A stretch of DNA of 9,165 nucleotides from the NCBI GenBank assembly GCA_937901285.1, contig CALCHI010000396.1:1-9165 (forward strand), read 5' to 3'. This stretch comes from UBA8437 sp003445035 (GTDB lineage: Bacteria > Planctomycetota > Planctomycetia > Planctomycetales > Planctomycetaceae). This document shows, one piece after another, positions 1-7,500 of this stretch (positions within the stretch are counted from its first letter, which is position 1; each line of letters opens with the position of its first letter). Below the pieces are notes generated by a model. That model did not search any database. It was not told where the DNA came from and worked only from the letters and a program-made list of their open reading frames with translations. Both the position numbers and the translations under genes were made by a program.

Positions 1-892
1 GCTCGTTCCGTTCGTCGGTCAGCCAGGCGGCGAACCTCTGCCGGGCTGATCCCCCTTCCGGTAGCCACTCGCTGCCGAAGGGCACGCCGGGCGAGACCAC
101 CCGTGACGTGTCGTCGGCGTGGTCGGTCACCTGGAATTGGCGGTCGCCGTCGTCGACTCCCAGCGGAGTGAATCGGACGGGAGAGAAGAAGGCCGCCAGG
201 CCTTGGAAGTGGACCTGTTTCCAGCGGGGATCGAAAAAGTGGTCATGGCACTGGGCACAGTCAATTCGCTGACCGAGAAAAGCCCGCACCGATCGTCCGG
301 CCAGCAGCTCGGCATCGATTTCCTCGTCGATCTGTGCGATCGTGATGAAGTTGGTCTCAGGATTTCCGGTTGGAAGACCGCGGCCACTGACCAGTTCGGT
401 GACGATGCGATCCCACGGCCGGTCGGCCGCGATTTGTTCGCCCAGCCACGCGTGGAACCGGTCACGGCGGAACGCCAGAAAGGGTCCCTCGTCGGCACCG
501 ACCAGGGCCCGGCCCAATCGCTCGGACAAGTAGGTCGGACAGCGGCTGTCGGTCAGAAGTCTCTGTGTCCATCGTTCGAGTTTCTGGGGGCGATCGTCAG
601 CGTCGAACTCTCGGAGTTCCTCGAGAGAGGGGACGGTGCCGTGGAGAGCCAGTGAGAGCCTCCTGAGAATGGCCAGCGGGGCGGCCGTGGTCGCCGGCGT
701 GATTTGCTCGGAGGTCCATCGCGCCGCGAACCACTGATCGATCTTCTCGGTGGTGAGGTCGACGGCGAACTGTTTCGACACCGTGGCCGGGGTCGAGATG
801 TTTGTGGTTTTGCGACCGGAGATGGTCTGGATCATTGCCAGCAAGGCGGCGGCGACCAGTAGCAGCGGGACCAGTCGACGGAGTACTGTCAT
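1..892 (-). CDS. DUF1549 (PSCyt2-type) heme-motif protein, membrane-anchored, C-terminus cut by window edge
   Basis: The reverse strand reads open from ATG at 892 to the window edge (297 codons plus one base), so only the N-terminal part is present. Residues 1-5 are short and basic (MTVLRR) and about 7-24 are hydrophobic (LVPLLLVAAALLAM), a signal peptide or membrane anchor that would place the rest outside the cytoplasm. Residues 79-95 (LSLALHGTVPSLEEL) match the opening of DUF1549. Residues 204-236 carry its hallmark, AFLGQRIDCAQCHDHFFD, followed by GLAAFF. CAQCH at 212-216 is a CxxCH c-type heme-binding motif. Family members are usually several hundred residues long, often with DUF1553 after DUF1549, and often lie beside DUF1501 genes. 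Their biochemical role is poorly known; links to extracytoplasmic redox or polysaccharide breakdown are inferred. The usual CHDHPFD is CHDHFFD here. The family call is firm. Whether DUF1553 follows cannot be seen. Confidence 0.9.
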   Translation of the reverse strand, partial: MTVLRRLVPLLLVAAALLAMIQTISGRKTTNISTPATVSKQFAVDLTTEKIDQWFAARWTSEQITPATTAAPLAILRRLSLALHGTVPSLEELREFDADDRPQKLERWTQRLLTDSRCPTYLSERLGRALVGADEGPFLAFRRDRFHAWLGEQIAADRPWDRIVTELVSGRGLPTGNPETNFITIAQIDEEIDAELLAGRSVRAFLGQRIDCAQCHDHFFDPRWKQVHFQGLAAFFSPVRFTPLGVDDGDRQFQVTDHADDTSRVVSPGVPFGSEWLPEGGSARQRFAAWLTDERNE

Positions 893-1014
893 ATGCCAAT
901 TGTCCCGCCTGCGTCACGTACTGGCAAGACGCTCTCCGGTTCTCCATTCCGATCGACGGTCGACTGGTCTGGCCGTTTCGGGGAGCGAGAGGGTAGAAAT
1001 GGTAGACGAGGACG
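893..1014. other. Divergent intergenic region between the DUF1549 gene and the membrane-protein gene
   Basis: These 122 bases separate two start codons facing away from each other. The left part holds the minus-strand promoter described at 899-927. On the plus strand I found no convincing -35/-10 pair. TAGAAA at 994-999 is a 4 of 6 match to a -10 box without a partner upstream. A ten-codon ORF (999-1031, MVDEDDGCAR) overlaps the start of the membrane-protein gene in another frame, but nothing supports its being translated. If the membrane-protein gene starts later (1054 or 1090), the region extends to that point. Confidence 0.6.
899..927 (-). promoter_or_regulatory. Sigma70-like promoter of the DUF1549 gene, positioned for a leaderless mRNA
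   Basis: On the minus strand, TTGCCA (plus 922-927, 5 of 6 matches to TTGACA) is followed after exactly 17 bases by GACAAT (plus 899-904, 4 of 6 to TATAAT, including the key A at position 2 and T at position 6). Only six bases (893-898) separate the -10 box from the ATG at 892. Transcription would therefore be expected to begin at or next to the A of the start codon. No Shine-Dalgarno could then exist on the mRNA. The boxes are seen directly; activity and the start site are inferred. Confidence 0.45.
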
Positions 1015-2280
1015 ATGGCTGTGCTCGCTGACGTGAGCCTTGGAGTTGCCGTCGTGAAACCCTGGCTCCCGCTGACGGTCGATACACCGATGTCGGCTCA
1101 ATCACCCGCACCAGCCGTGAGCACCGAGGGCCTGGTGTTGTTGCCCAGGGACACGCTGGGGGAGGTGCTTCGGTGTCCCAACCTCCTGCAGCACCCGTTG
1201 CGAGCGACCGCCTGGCTGATCCGCATGCTGTTCGGGTTGTTCAGCCTGACATTGCTGTTGGCGGTGATCGCGGCGATACCGGTGGTCAATATCCTGGCCC
1301 TGGGGTATCTGCTGGAGGTTGAAGGGCGGATGGGGCGAACCGGCAAGTTGCGGTTTGCGTTTCCACTGCTGGAGATCGCTCCGCGGTTCGGGACGATCGT
1401 GGCGGGCTTGTCGGCCTGGCTGATCCCGGTCTGGATCCTGACCGAGGTCCTGGCCGACTACCGCCTGATTGCTCCCAAAAGCGAAGCGACGGCGGCCCTG
1501 GGATCGGCGCATGGGGTTCTTGTCGTGCTGGTGACCGTCCACCTGCTGCTGTCACTGGCCCGTGGCGGCAGCCTGGGGTGTTTCGTGCGGCCGTTGAAGA
1601 ATCTGCTGTGGCTGATCGGCCAATTGCGGCGAGGCGGATATTTCGAGCGGGCTGAGAAACACGTTCGCGAGTTCGTGTTCGAGATGAGACTGGGCCACCA
1701 CTTCTGGCTGGGGCTGCGGGGTCTGGCGGGAGGACTGATCTGGCTTGTGATTCCCACCGCGATGTTCGGAGTCTACAGCCAGGTTGACCAGATCGGTCAA
1801 CTGGTGGTGACCCTGGTGGGGGGCATGATGCTGGTGTTGGCATTGGCGTGGGTGCCGTTTCTGCAGGCGCGTTTGGCGACCGAGAATCGGATGCGGGCGA
1901 TGTTCGAACTGGGGGCTGTCCGCGAGTTGTTCTGCCGTTCGCCGTTGTGCTGGTTCATCGTGATCACGATCACCTCCGCCCTGTCTTTACCGCTGTACCT
2001 GTTCAAGATCTACCTGCTGCCCTCCGATGCAATGTGGATGACGACCCTGGTCTTCATCGTGACGATTTACCCGGCACGGCTGATGACCGGTTGGGCTTAC
2101 CACCGGGCCACGAAACGACCTCGCCGGTCGTTCTGGGCGTGGCGGTGGTTGTGGCGGCTGATGATGCTGCCGTTGTTGAGCTTCTACGTGTTTCTGCTGT
2201 TCTTCACGCCGTTGTTCAGCGAGCACGGCAAGCGGGTGTTGTTCGAGCACCATGTGCTGCTGCTGCCAGTGCCCTTTTAG
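1015..2280 (+). CDS. Uncharacterised multi-pass integral membrane protein
   Basis: The 421-residue product is dominated by hydrophobic helices. Approximate membrane segments are residues 71-99, 126-146, 160-183, 229-254, 259-283, 311-334, 339-361 and 382-400, so seven or eight passes. Polar loops are rich in Arg/Lys (for example 103-113, 192-228 and 364-381). Residues 88-101 (IPVVNILALGYLLEVEG) form a Pro/Gly-containing segment followed by a basic stretch. I recall a similar arrangement in hypothetical planctomycete membrane proteins, but cannot confirm a family such as DUF4013. No catalytic, transport or signal motif is visible. The start is uncertain. ATG 1015 has GAGGA only two bases upstream. 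GTG 1054 has GGAG at 1042-1045 with good spacing. ATG 1090 gives MSAQSPAPAV and also leaves all membrane segments intact. The longest form is reported; residues 1-25 may not exist. The gene may share a transcript with the EF-G-like gene 143 bp downstream. Confidence 0.8.
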   Translation: MAVLADVSLGVAVVKPWLPLTVDTPMSAQSPAPAVSTEGLVLLPRDTLGEVLRCPNLLQHPLRATAWLIRMLFGLFSLTLLLAVIAAIPVVNILALGYLLEVEGRMGRTGKLRFAFPLLEIAPRFGTIVAGLSAWLIPVWILTEVLADYRLIAPKSEATAALGSAHGVLVVLVTVHLLLSLARGGSLGCFVRPLKNLLWLIGQLRRGGYFERAEKHVREFVFEMRLGHHFWLGLRGLAGGLIWLVIPTAMFGVYSQVDQIGQLVVTLVGGMMLVLALAWVPFLQARLATENRMRAMFELGAVRELFCRSPLCWFIVITITSALSLPLYLFKIYLLPSDAMWMTTLVFIVTIYPARLMTGWAYHRATKRPRRSFWAWRWLWRLMMLPLLSFYVFLLFFTPLFSEHGKRVLFEHHVLLLPVPF

Positions 2281-2423
2281 GGTTGGTGAGCCGGGTTGCA
2301 CTCTGCCGGTAGCGAACCGAATGTGGATTACTTATCATCGGCAGGTTCAGCGTGGTGCAGTGCGTTTTCGGTTGCTGTACCGAATCTCCGGCAATTCCTC
2401 TCCAGCAGCAAGAAGCCACAGCG
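2281..2423. other. Intergenic leader upstream of the EF-G-like gene
   Basis: These 143 bases lie between the membrane-protein stop and the chosen EF-G-like start. TATCAT at 2333-2338 matches 5 of 6 bases of a -10 box, but no good -35 is found 16-18 bases upstream, so a promoter is possible but weak. A short hairpin lies at 2367-2384 (separate entry). ACCGAAT occurs at 2316-2322 and again at 2379-2385. No stem with a following T-run is present, so no intrinsic terminator for the upstream gene is evident. The reading frame is open upstream of 2424 as far as ATG 2352, but the extra 24 residues do not resemble any EF-G N-terminus. Confidence 0.5.
2367..2384 (+). repeat. Short inverted repeat (TTCGGT/ACCGAA) in the EF-G-like leader
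   Basis: TTCGGT at 2367-2372 and ACCGAA at 2379-2384 are perfect inverted copies separated by the six bases TGCTGT. They would form a 6-bp hairpin about 40 bases before the EF-G-like start. The flanking T residues do not pair, so the stem does not extend. There is no U-tract, which argues against a terminator. It could be an operator half-site pair, a leader hairpin or chance. Confidence 0.3.
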
Positions 2424-4535
2424 ATGGCCGATGTAACGACACAAAATATTCGTAACGTGGCATTGGCGGGGCATGGGGCGACGGGCAAGACAACTCTTGC
2501 CGACTTGTTCCTGTTCAAGGCCGGCGTCGCGTCCCGAGCTGGATCGGTCGACGATGGCAGCAGCCTGCTCGACACCGACGACGAGGAGAAGGGCCGCAAG
2601 TCGAGTATCACCTCATCGGTAATCCAGTTTGACCACAACGGCAAGCGGTTGCAGGTGATCGACACGCCGGGATTCCCCGATTTCATCGGCCAGATGATCG
2701 GTGCCCTGTCGGCGGTTGAGACCGCCGTGGTGGTGATCAGTGCCGGAGCCGGGATCGAGGTCAACACCCGTCGGGCGTTCAACGCCGCAGGTGATGCCGG
2801 GTTGGGTCGGATGATCCTGATCAACAAGTGCGACATGGACAACGTGCAGTTTGAAGAATTGGTTGGAGAGATCCAGGAGACATTCGGGCACAGTTGCGTG
2901 CCGCTGACCCTGCCGGTTGGCATCGGCAGCGAGTTTTCGGGAGTGGTCAACACACTGGACCTGCCCGACGATGTCCCCGGCGATGTCGGGATGGATCCGA
3001 CCGAGGTCAACCAGTCGCTGATGGATGCGATTGTCGAAGCCGATGAGGAACTGATGGAGCGGTATCTTGAGGGTGAAGAACTCTCGGAGGCCGAATTGTC
3101 AGCCGGCGTCAGCACCGCGATCGCTTCGGGCACGCTGATCCCGATTTTCTGCACGAGTTCGAAGACCGATGTCGGTGTCGAGGAATTTCTGGACGCTCTG
3201 GCCAGTTGCTCTCTGGCTCCAGCCGACGTTTCTCGTTCGATGAATTCCGGCGACGAGGAGGTTGCGGTTGATGCCGGAGGGGACACGCTGGTGGCACAGG
3301 TCTTCAAGACCCGGATCGATCCGTTCGTCTCGAAGATGAGTTTCATCCGGGTCTTCTCCGGAACCCTGGAAAAGGACTCGTCGGTCAGCGTTCCCCGCCT
3401 GGGCAAGCCGGTCAAGATCGGCCAGTTGCTCTCGATCAACGGGGCGGAGCAGGAGAATGTTGATCAGGCGGTGGCCGGTCAGATCGTGGCCCTGGTCAAG
3501 ATGGAAGACCTGAAGGTCTCCGACACCCTGGCCGCCGACAACGGAACCAAGCTTCCTTTGATCGAGTTTCCCCAGCCGATGGTGGGATTGGCCGTTGAGC
3601 CCAAGAGCCAGGCCGATCAGACGAAGATCTCCGGAGCTCTCCAGAAAATCGAGGACGAGGATCCGACGTTCCGGGTGGACCGCGAAGCCCAGACCAAGGA
3701 GATGGTCATGAGGGGGATGAGCGAGTTGCACCTGCAGGTGATCGAGAACCGGATGGCCAGCCGGGACAAGGTCGAGGTGGTCACCCGCGCTCCGAAGATC
3801 CCCTACCGCGAGACGGTCAGTGGTTCGAGCGAGGGCAGTTACCGTCACAAGAAGCAGACCGGTGGGGCCGGACAGTTTGCCGAGGTCCATTTCAAGGTCG
3901 CCAGCTTGACGCAGGAGTTCGGAGAGCCGGACGAATTCTTCATCAAGGCGAACTTCGAGAACCTCCGGGCGTTCAGCTACGACGACAAACACAACTTCTG
4001 TTTCATTGACCGCGTGACCGGTGGGTCGGTCCCGAACAACTTCATTCCGGCTGTCGAGAAGGGGATTCGCGAACGGATGGAGCAGGGGGTGATCGCCGGT
4101 TTCCAGGTGCAGGACTGCACCTGCGAACTGTTCTTCGGCAAGGATCACCCGGTTGACAGCAACGAGACGGCGTTCAAGACGGCCGCCAACCGTTGCTTCC
4201 GCGAGGTGTTCCAGCAGGCCAACCCGGTTCTGCTCGAGCCGATCGTGCAACTGGAAATCACCGTGCCCGACGCGCACCTGGGCGACATCACCAGCGACTT
4301 GAACACCCGCCGCGGCCGCATGGAGGGAATGGACAACGCCGGCGGCGGTTTCCAGGTCGTCAAGGCCAAGGTGCCGTTGGCCGAAGTGACCACCTATTCG
4401 AGGTCGCTCTCGAGCATGACCGGTGGGCAGGGGTCCTACTCCTACGAGATCAGCCACTACGAGCCGGTGCCGCCCCAGGAGCAGGGCAAGATCGTTGCCG
4501 CTTCGAAGAGGCGAGACAACGACGAGGACGAGTAG
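2424..4535 (+). CDS. Elongation factor G-like translation GTPase (EF-G2 type)
   Basis: This 703-residue protein has the full EF-G layout and usual length. The G domain carries the P-loop GHGATGKT (16-23), switch I RKSSI (58-62), DTPGF (80-84), NKCD (134-137) and TSSK (244-247). Domain II lies at about 290-380. Domain III contains MRGMSELHLQ. Domain IV contains KKQTGGAGQF (476-485) and the tip sequence HPVDS, with His at 575. Domain V is followed by an acidic tail, DNDEDE. Canonical EF-G drives tRNA-mRNA translocation on the ribosome by GTP hydrolysis. EF-G-like paralogues resemble it, but their role is less settled. The differences from canonical EF-G (HxDAGKT to HGATGKT, RGITI to RKSSI, DTPGH to DTPGF) place it in the EF-G-like group, so fusA is not assigned. 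ATG 2424 was chosen because MADVTTQNIRNVALAG begins as in the family; an in-frame ATG at 2352 adds 24 unrelated residues. No Shine-Dalgarno is evident. Confidence 0.93.
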   Translation: MADVTTQNIRNVALAGHGATGKTTLADLFLFKAGVASRAGSVDDGSSLLDTDDEEKGRKSSITSSVIQFDHNGKRLQVIDTPGFPDFIGQMIGALSAVETAVVVISAGAGIEVNTRRAFNAAGDAGLGRMILINKCDMDNVQFEELVGEIQETFGHSCVPLTLPVGIGSEFSGVVNTLDLPDDVPGDVGMDPTEVNQSLMDAIVEADEELMERYLEGEELSEAELSAGVSTAIASGTLIPIFCTSSKTDVGVEEFLDALASCSLAPADVSRSMNSGDEEVAVDAGGDTLVAQVFKTRIDPFVSKMSFIRVFSGTLEKDSSVSVPRLGKPVKIGQLLSINGAEQENVDQAVAGQIVALVKMEDLKVSDTLAADNGTKLPLIEFPQPMVGLAVEPKSQADQTKISGALQKIEDEDPTFRVDREAQTKEMVMRGMSELHLQVIENRMASRDKVEVVTRAPKIPYRETVSGSSEGSYRHKKQTGGAGQFAEVHFKVASLTQEFGEPDEFFIKANFENLRAFSYDDKHNFCFIDRVTGGSVPNNFIPAVEKGIRERMEQGVIAGFQVQDCTCELFFGKDHPVDSNETAFKTAANRCFREVFQQANPVLLEPIVQLEITVPDAHLGDITSDLNTRRGRMEGMDNAGGGFQVVKAKVPLAEVTTYSRSLSSMTGGQGSYSYEISHYEPVPPQEQGKIVAASKRRDNDEDE

Positions 4536-4553
4536 CGCGGCCGACTCCCGGTC
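4536..4553. other. 18-bp gap between convergent stop codons, no visible terminator
   Basis: The EF-G-like stop TAG (4533-4535) and the minus-strand stop TGA of the giant protein gene (4554-4556) are only 18 bases apart. The gap is GC-rich and holds no stem-loop followed by a T-run on either strand. I saw no obvious intrinsic terminator in the nearby ends of either gene. Termination probably depends on Rho, or the two transcripts overlap at their 3' ends. Confidence 0.6.
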
Positions 4554-7500
4554 TCATTTCCGCTTCCGTCGTCGCCGCATGATCGACCGCTGCCAGGTCG
4601 CAAGTTGATGCGCGATCGCCCGGGGAGTCAGTCCGGCAGCCGCCCGGGGTCTTGACGGGCTCGGCCGACGGTCGGTCTCCTGTTCGAGCTTCTGCAGCCA
4701 CGGCGGAACATCGATACCCGAGCCGTGTGTCTCATCAAGGTACCGGTTGACTTCGACCTGCAACTGGGCGAAGGCCATCGACGGAAACCGCTGGGCCCTC
4801 GCGTCGGCGTGAGCCGCCTCGACCAACGCCCGCATTCGGTTGACTGCCAGTGGTCTCAGAAAACGCTCGGCCAGTCGGTCGGTCAGCCCGGGGAGACGCA
4901 TCCCCCAAAGAGATTCGAGTTCGCCGAGTCGCTGGAGATGGCCGTCGGCGTGTTGTCGAACACCTCGACCACAGATTTCCTCCCACGCGGTGGCCAGCCA
5001 CGGTCGCGGACCCTGTGCCAGCACCTCGTGAGCGATCTCCGACGGCGCGAAGTTCCACGCGTCACGGTCGTAGGCGGCTTCGAGTCGCAGGAAGTCGAGC
5101 AGGCAGTGGATCTTGTCACCGTAGTCCGACTGTGTGGTCGTGGTGTTGTATTCGATGAAGCGGTAGTAGCGGTCGATGATCGTCTGATAAATCACCTGGA
5201 GGATGTGCGAGGCCTGTTCGCGATCGAGGTCTCCGGCTTGCAGGTCGTTGACCAGACGACTCTCGGCCAGCGGATCCTCGGCCACTTCGGATTCGAGGTG
5301 CTCGAGCAGCCAGTCGGTCCCCTGGTGGAGGATCGTGCGGATATGTCCGAGAGTCAGCTTGGGGGCGGCGAACAGTTCACTGCCGTAGTTGGCAATGAAT
5401 TCTCGGACGTCCTCCCAGATTTCTTCGGGCTCGATTGCTTCGGCAGCGGCCAGCCTCGTCCGACTGCTGTGGCGCAGCCAAGGGACCTGGAATCGATCGA
5501 CCAACTGCCCGAAGATCTGCAGCAGGCCCTGGTCCCGGTTGAAACCCGACCGGGAGGGACGGTGGTCGGGTCGCCGATCACGGCGTGAGCGGCGGGGCCG
5601 GGGACGCTTTTGCCGGGGTGGGGTTCCCGGCATGTCGCGGCGGGAGCGTCGGGCGTGCGGATGAGGCCAGTCGTGGACGGAGTGGCAGACGGCCTCGAGG
5701 GTATGGCGAAGTGCCAGGCGGAACAGGCGGTCGAACTCGGTCACCGCCGCGCCCTCGGGCCGAGATGTTCGCTCCATGCGGTAGGCGGTTCGCAGCACCT
5801 GTGAGGTTTCCCGCAGCAGTCCGAGTTTTGGCAGGTGTTCGACCAAAAACTGCAGGTCGGCATGTCGGGTGCGTGCGGCGAGCATCGAGTGGGGATCGCC
5901 GCCGGCATCCAGGGGGACATACAGCAGCGGTTGGCGGGCCAGCCGCCGCAGTACCACCGGCAGGGCCTGGCGGATTGTTGCGGTGTCTCCGTGGATCACC
6001 GCACCGGTCAAAAGACGCCACAGCCGGTGTTCCCGGCGGTCGCTGTCAGTGGTCGCGGTCGGCAAGAGTCCTCGCAACATCAACTCGGCCCGTCTCGCCT
6101 GCACGTGGACGGCCATCACCAGTTGAAGCAGTTCGTACTTGGTTTGAAGCTGGATGTCGAATTCGATGCCCGCGTCGGATCGGGCTGACGGTGTGGGGAT
6201 CGGGTGTTGCCAGATCGCGTCAAGCAGTCCCAGCAATTCCTCCTGCACCGTGCGAGCGTGTTCGGTCCAGCTCCGGGCCTTGTCGGGGTCGAGATCCGGC
6301 AGCAGCGGGGCACCGGCAACCAGTTGCTGCCAGAGCCGTGCGATGGACTCGAGGAATCTCAGGCGGGGGACCAGTTCCCGGTACAGCGATTCGAACTCGG
6401 TCGCACCGGGCAGATACCCCTCGTCGAGCAACTCGGAGTCGAACCCGTCGTCGGCGCTATCCCGGAAAGTGACGTCGTCGTAGGCGGCCGAAAACAGGGT
6501 GTCGTCCTCGGAGAGACCGTCCTCGTCGTCGATCAGTCCCTCTTCGAATCCGTTGCTCAACCCATTCTCGAACTCGGGTCCGTCGCCCGGATCGTCGTCC
6601 ACTCCGAACGTCTCGTCGAAAACGTTCCCCGGCTCTTCGGGGTTCTCGTCGTCGGGCAACCCGATCGAGCCGAGGAGTTCTTCGAGCAGAGAAGGGTGCG
6701 AGGGGGTGCCCAACTGGGTCAGTTCCTCGTCGAGACGAGGGACCGACCAGTACGATTCGGCATTGGCTTCGAGCACGGCAAAGAACCGCTCGACCAGTTG
6801 GGTGTGGTCCGGCGAGGGACGGATGTGTGCGGGGTCGGTGGCGAGGTCAATCCAGCGATTGAGCAGGCCGGCAATGCTTGTCGGGCTCGTGGCGAGGTCA
6901 CCGGGGACGGCCTGGTTGAGCCACTGCATTAACAGTCCCATGGTGGCCGGCAGGTCACGGCGATCGAGCAGCGCGTCGACGATCTGAGCGTAGGCGGGGC
7001 CGGCCTGGAAGTTGGAGAAGTCCTTGACCTGCTCGGCCCAGAAGGCCAGGTCGCCGCGGGCGGCACCGGCCGATTGCCAGGTGGCCAGGACGTGGGCCGC
7101 CTGTGACGCCGACCACCAGCGGCGGACTCCCGATTCGGCGTCGAGATCGACGACGATTGACGCTCCGTATCCGTCCCAGTTGAGTGCGAGGGCCTGGAAG
7201 TCGTTGTTGAGTCGATTGACGAGGTCGTTGTGCCCGCGGGCGGCGGCTTCGGACAACGCCGTTCCGTAGGCAGCGAACAGACGCTCCATCAACGTCAGCA
7301 GGTCCTCGAGCCGCGAGTCGGGAATCACGTCTTCGCGGGCATGAAACAGGGGGAATTGGGCCTGGAACCCGAGGTAGTTCCAGGGATCGGGCAGGGCCCC
7401 GCAGTCGATGCCGCGGTCGAGAAGATCACGGGCCTCGGAAAGGTGTTCGAGCGCTTCGAGCAGGTCGCCCCGCTCGGCACTCATCTCCGTGGCCGTCAAC

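Noticed and set aside
119..655. Plus-strand open frame (178 codons) opposite the DUF1549 gene
   Set aside because: The minus strand carries an unmistakable DUF1549 signature across the same bases, including CAQCHDH.
2367..2384. Inverted repeat considered as an intrinsic terminator for the membrane-protein gene
   Set aside because: The stem is only six base pairs, there is no T-run after it, and it lies nearly 90 bases past the stop codon and close to the next start.
2352..2423. Longer N-terminus for the EF-G-like protein from ATG 2352
   Set aside because: The added 24 residues (Cys- and Gln-containing, with no family resemblance) precede the conserved start MADVTTQNIRNVALAG. EF-G family proteins begin close to the P-loop, so 2424 fits better.
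2216..3439. Long minus-strand open frame (407 codons) opposite the EF-G-like gene
   Set aside because: It is antisense to a gene with clear EF-G motifs throughout. Its translation is Ser/Thr/Pro-rich with no domain, as expected for a shadow of high-GC codons.
3099..4457. Minus-strand open frame of 452 codons opposite EF-G domains II-V
   Set aside because: It is a complementary-frame shadow: its Leu/Asp/Val/His-rich composition mirrors the sense codons and no family resemblance is seen.
5585..6472. Plus-strand open frame (295 codons) opposite the giant gene
   Set aside because: The translation is Arg/Gly/Pro/Ala-rich low-complexity sequence, and the opposite strand has a continuous 1399-codon frame with helical protein character.
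6204..6932. Plus-strand open frame (242 codons) opposite the acidic segment of the giant gene
   Set aside because: Its Val/Gly/Glu/Gln-rich composition fits an antisense shadow. There is no start signal, no domain and no gene context.
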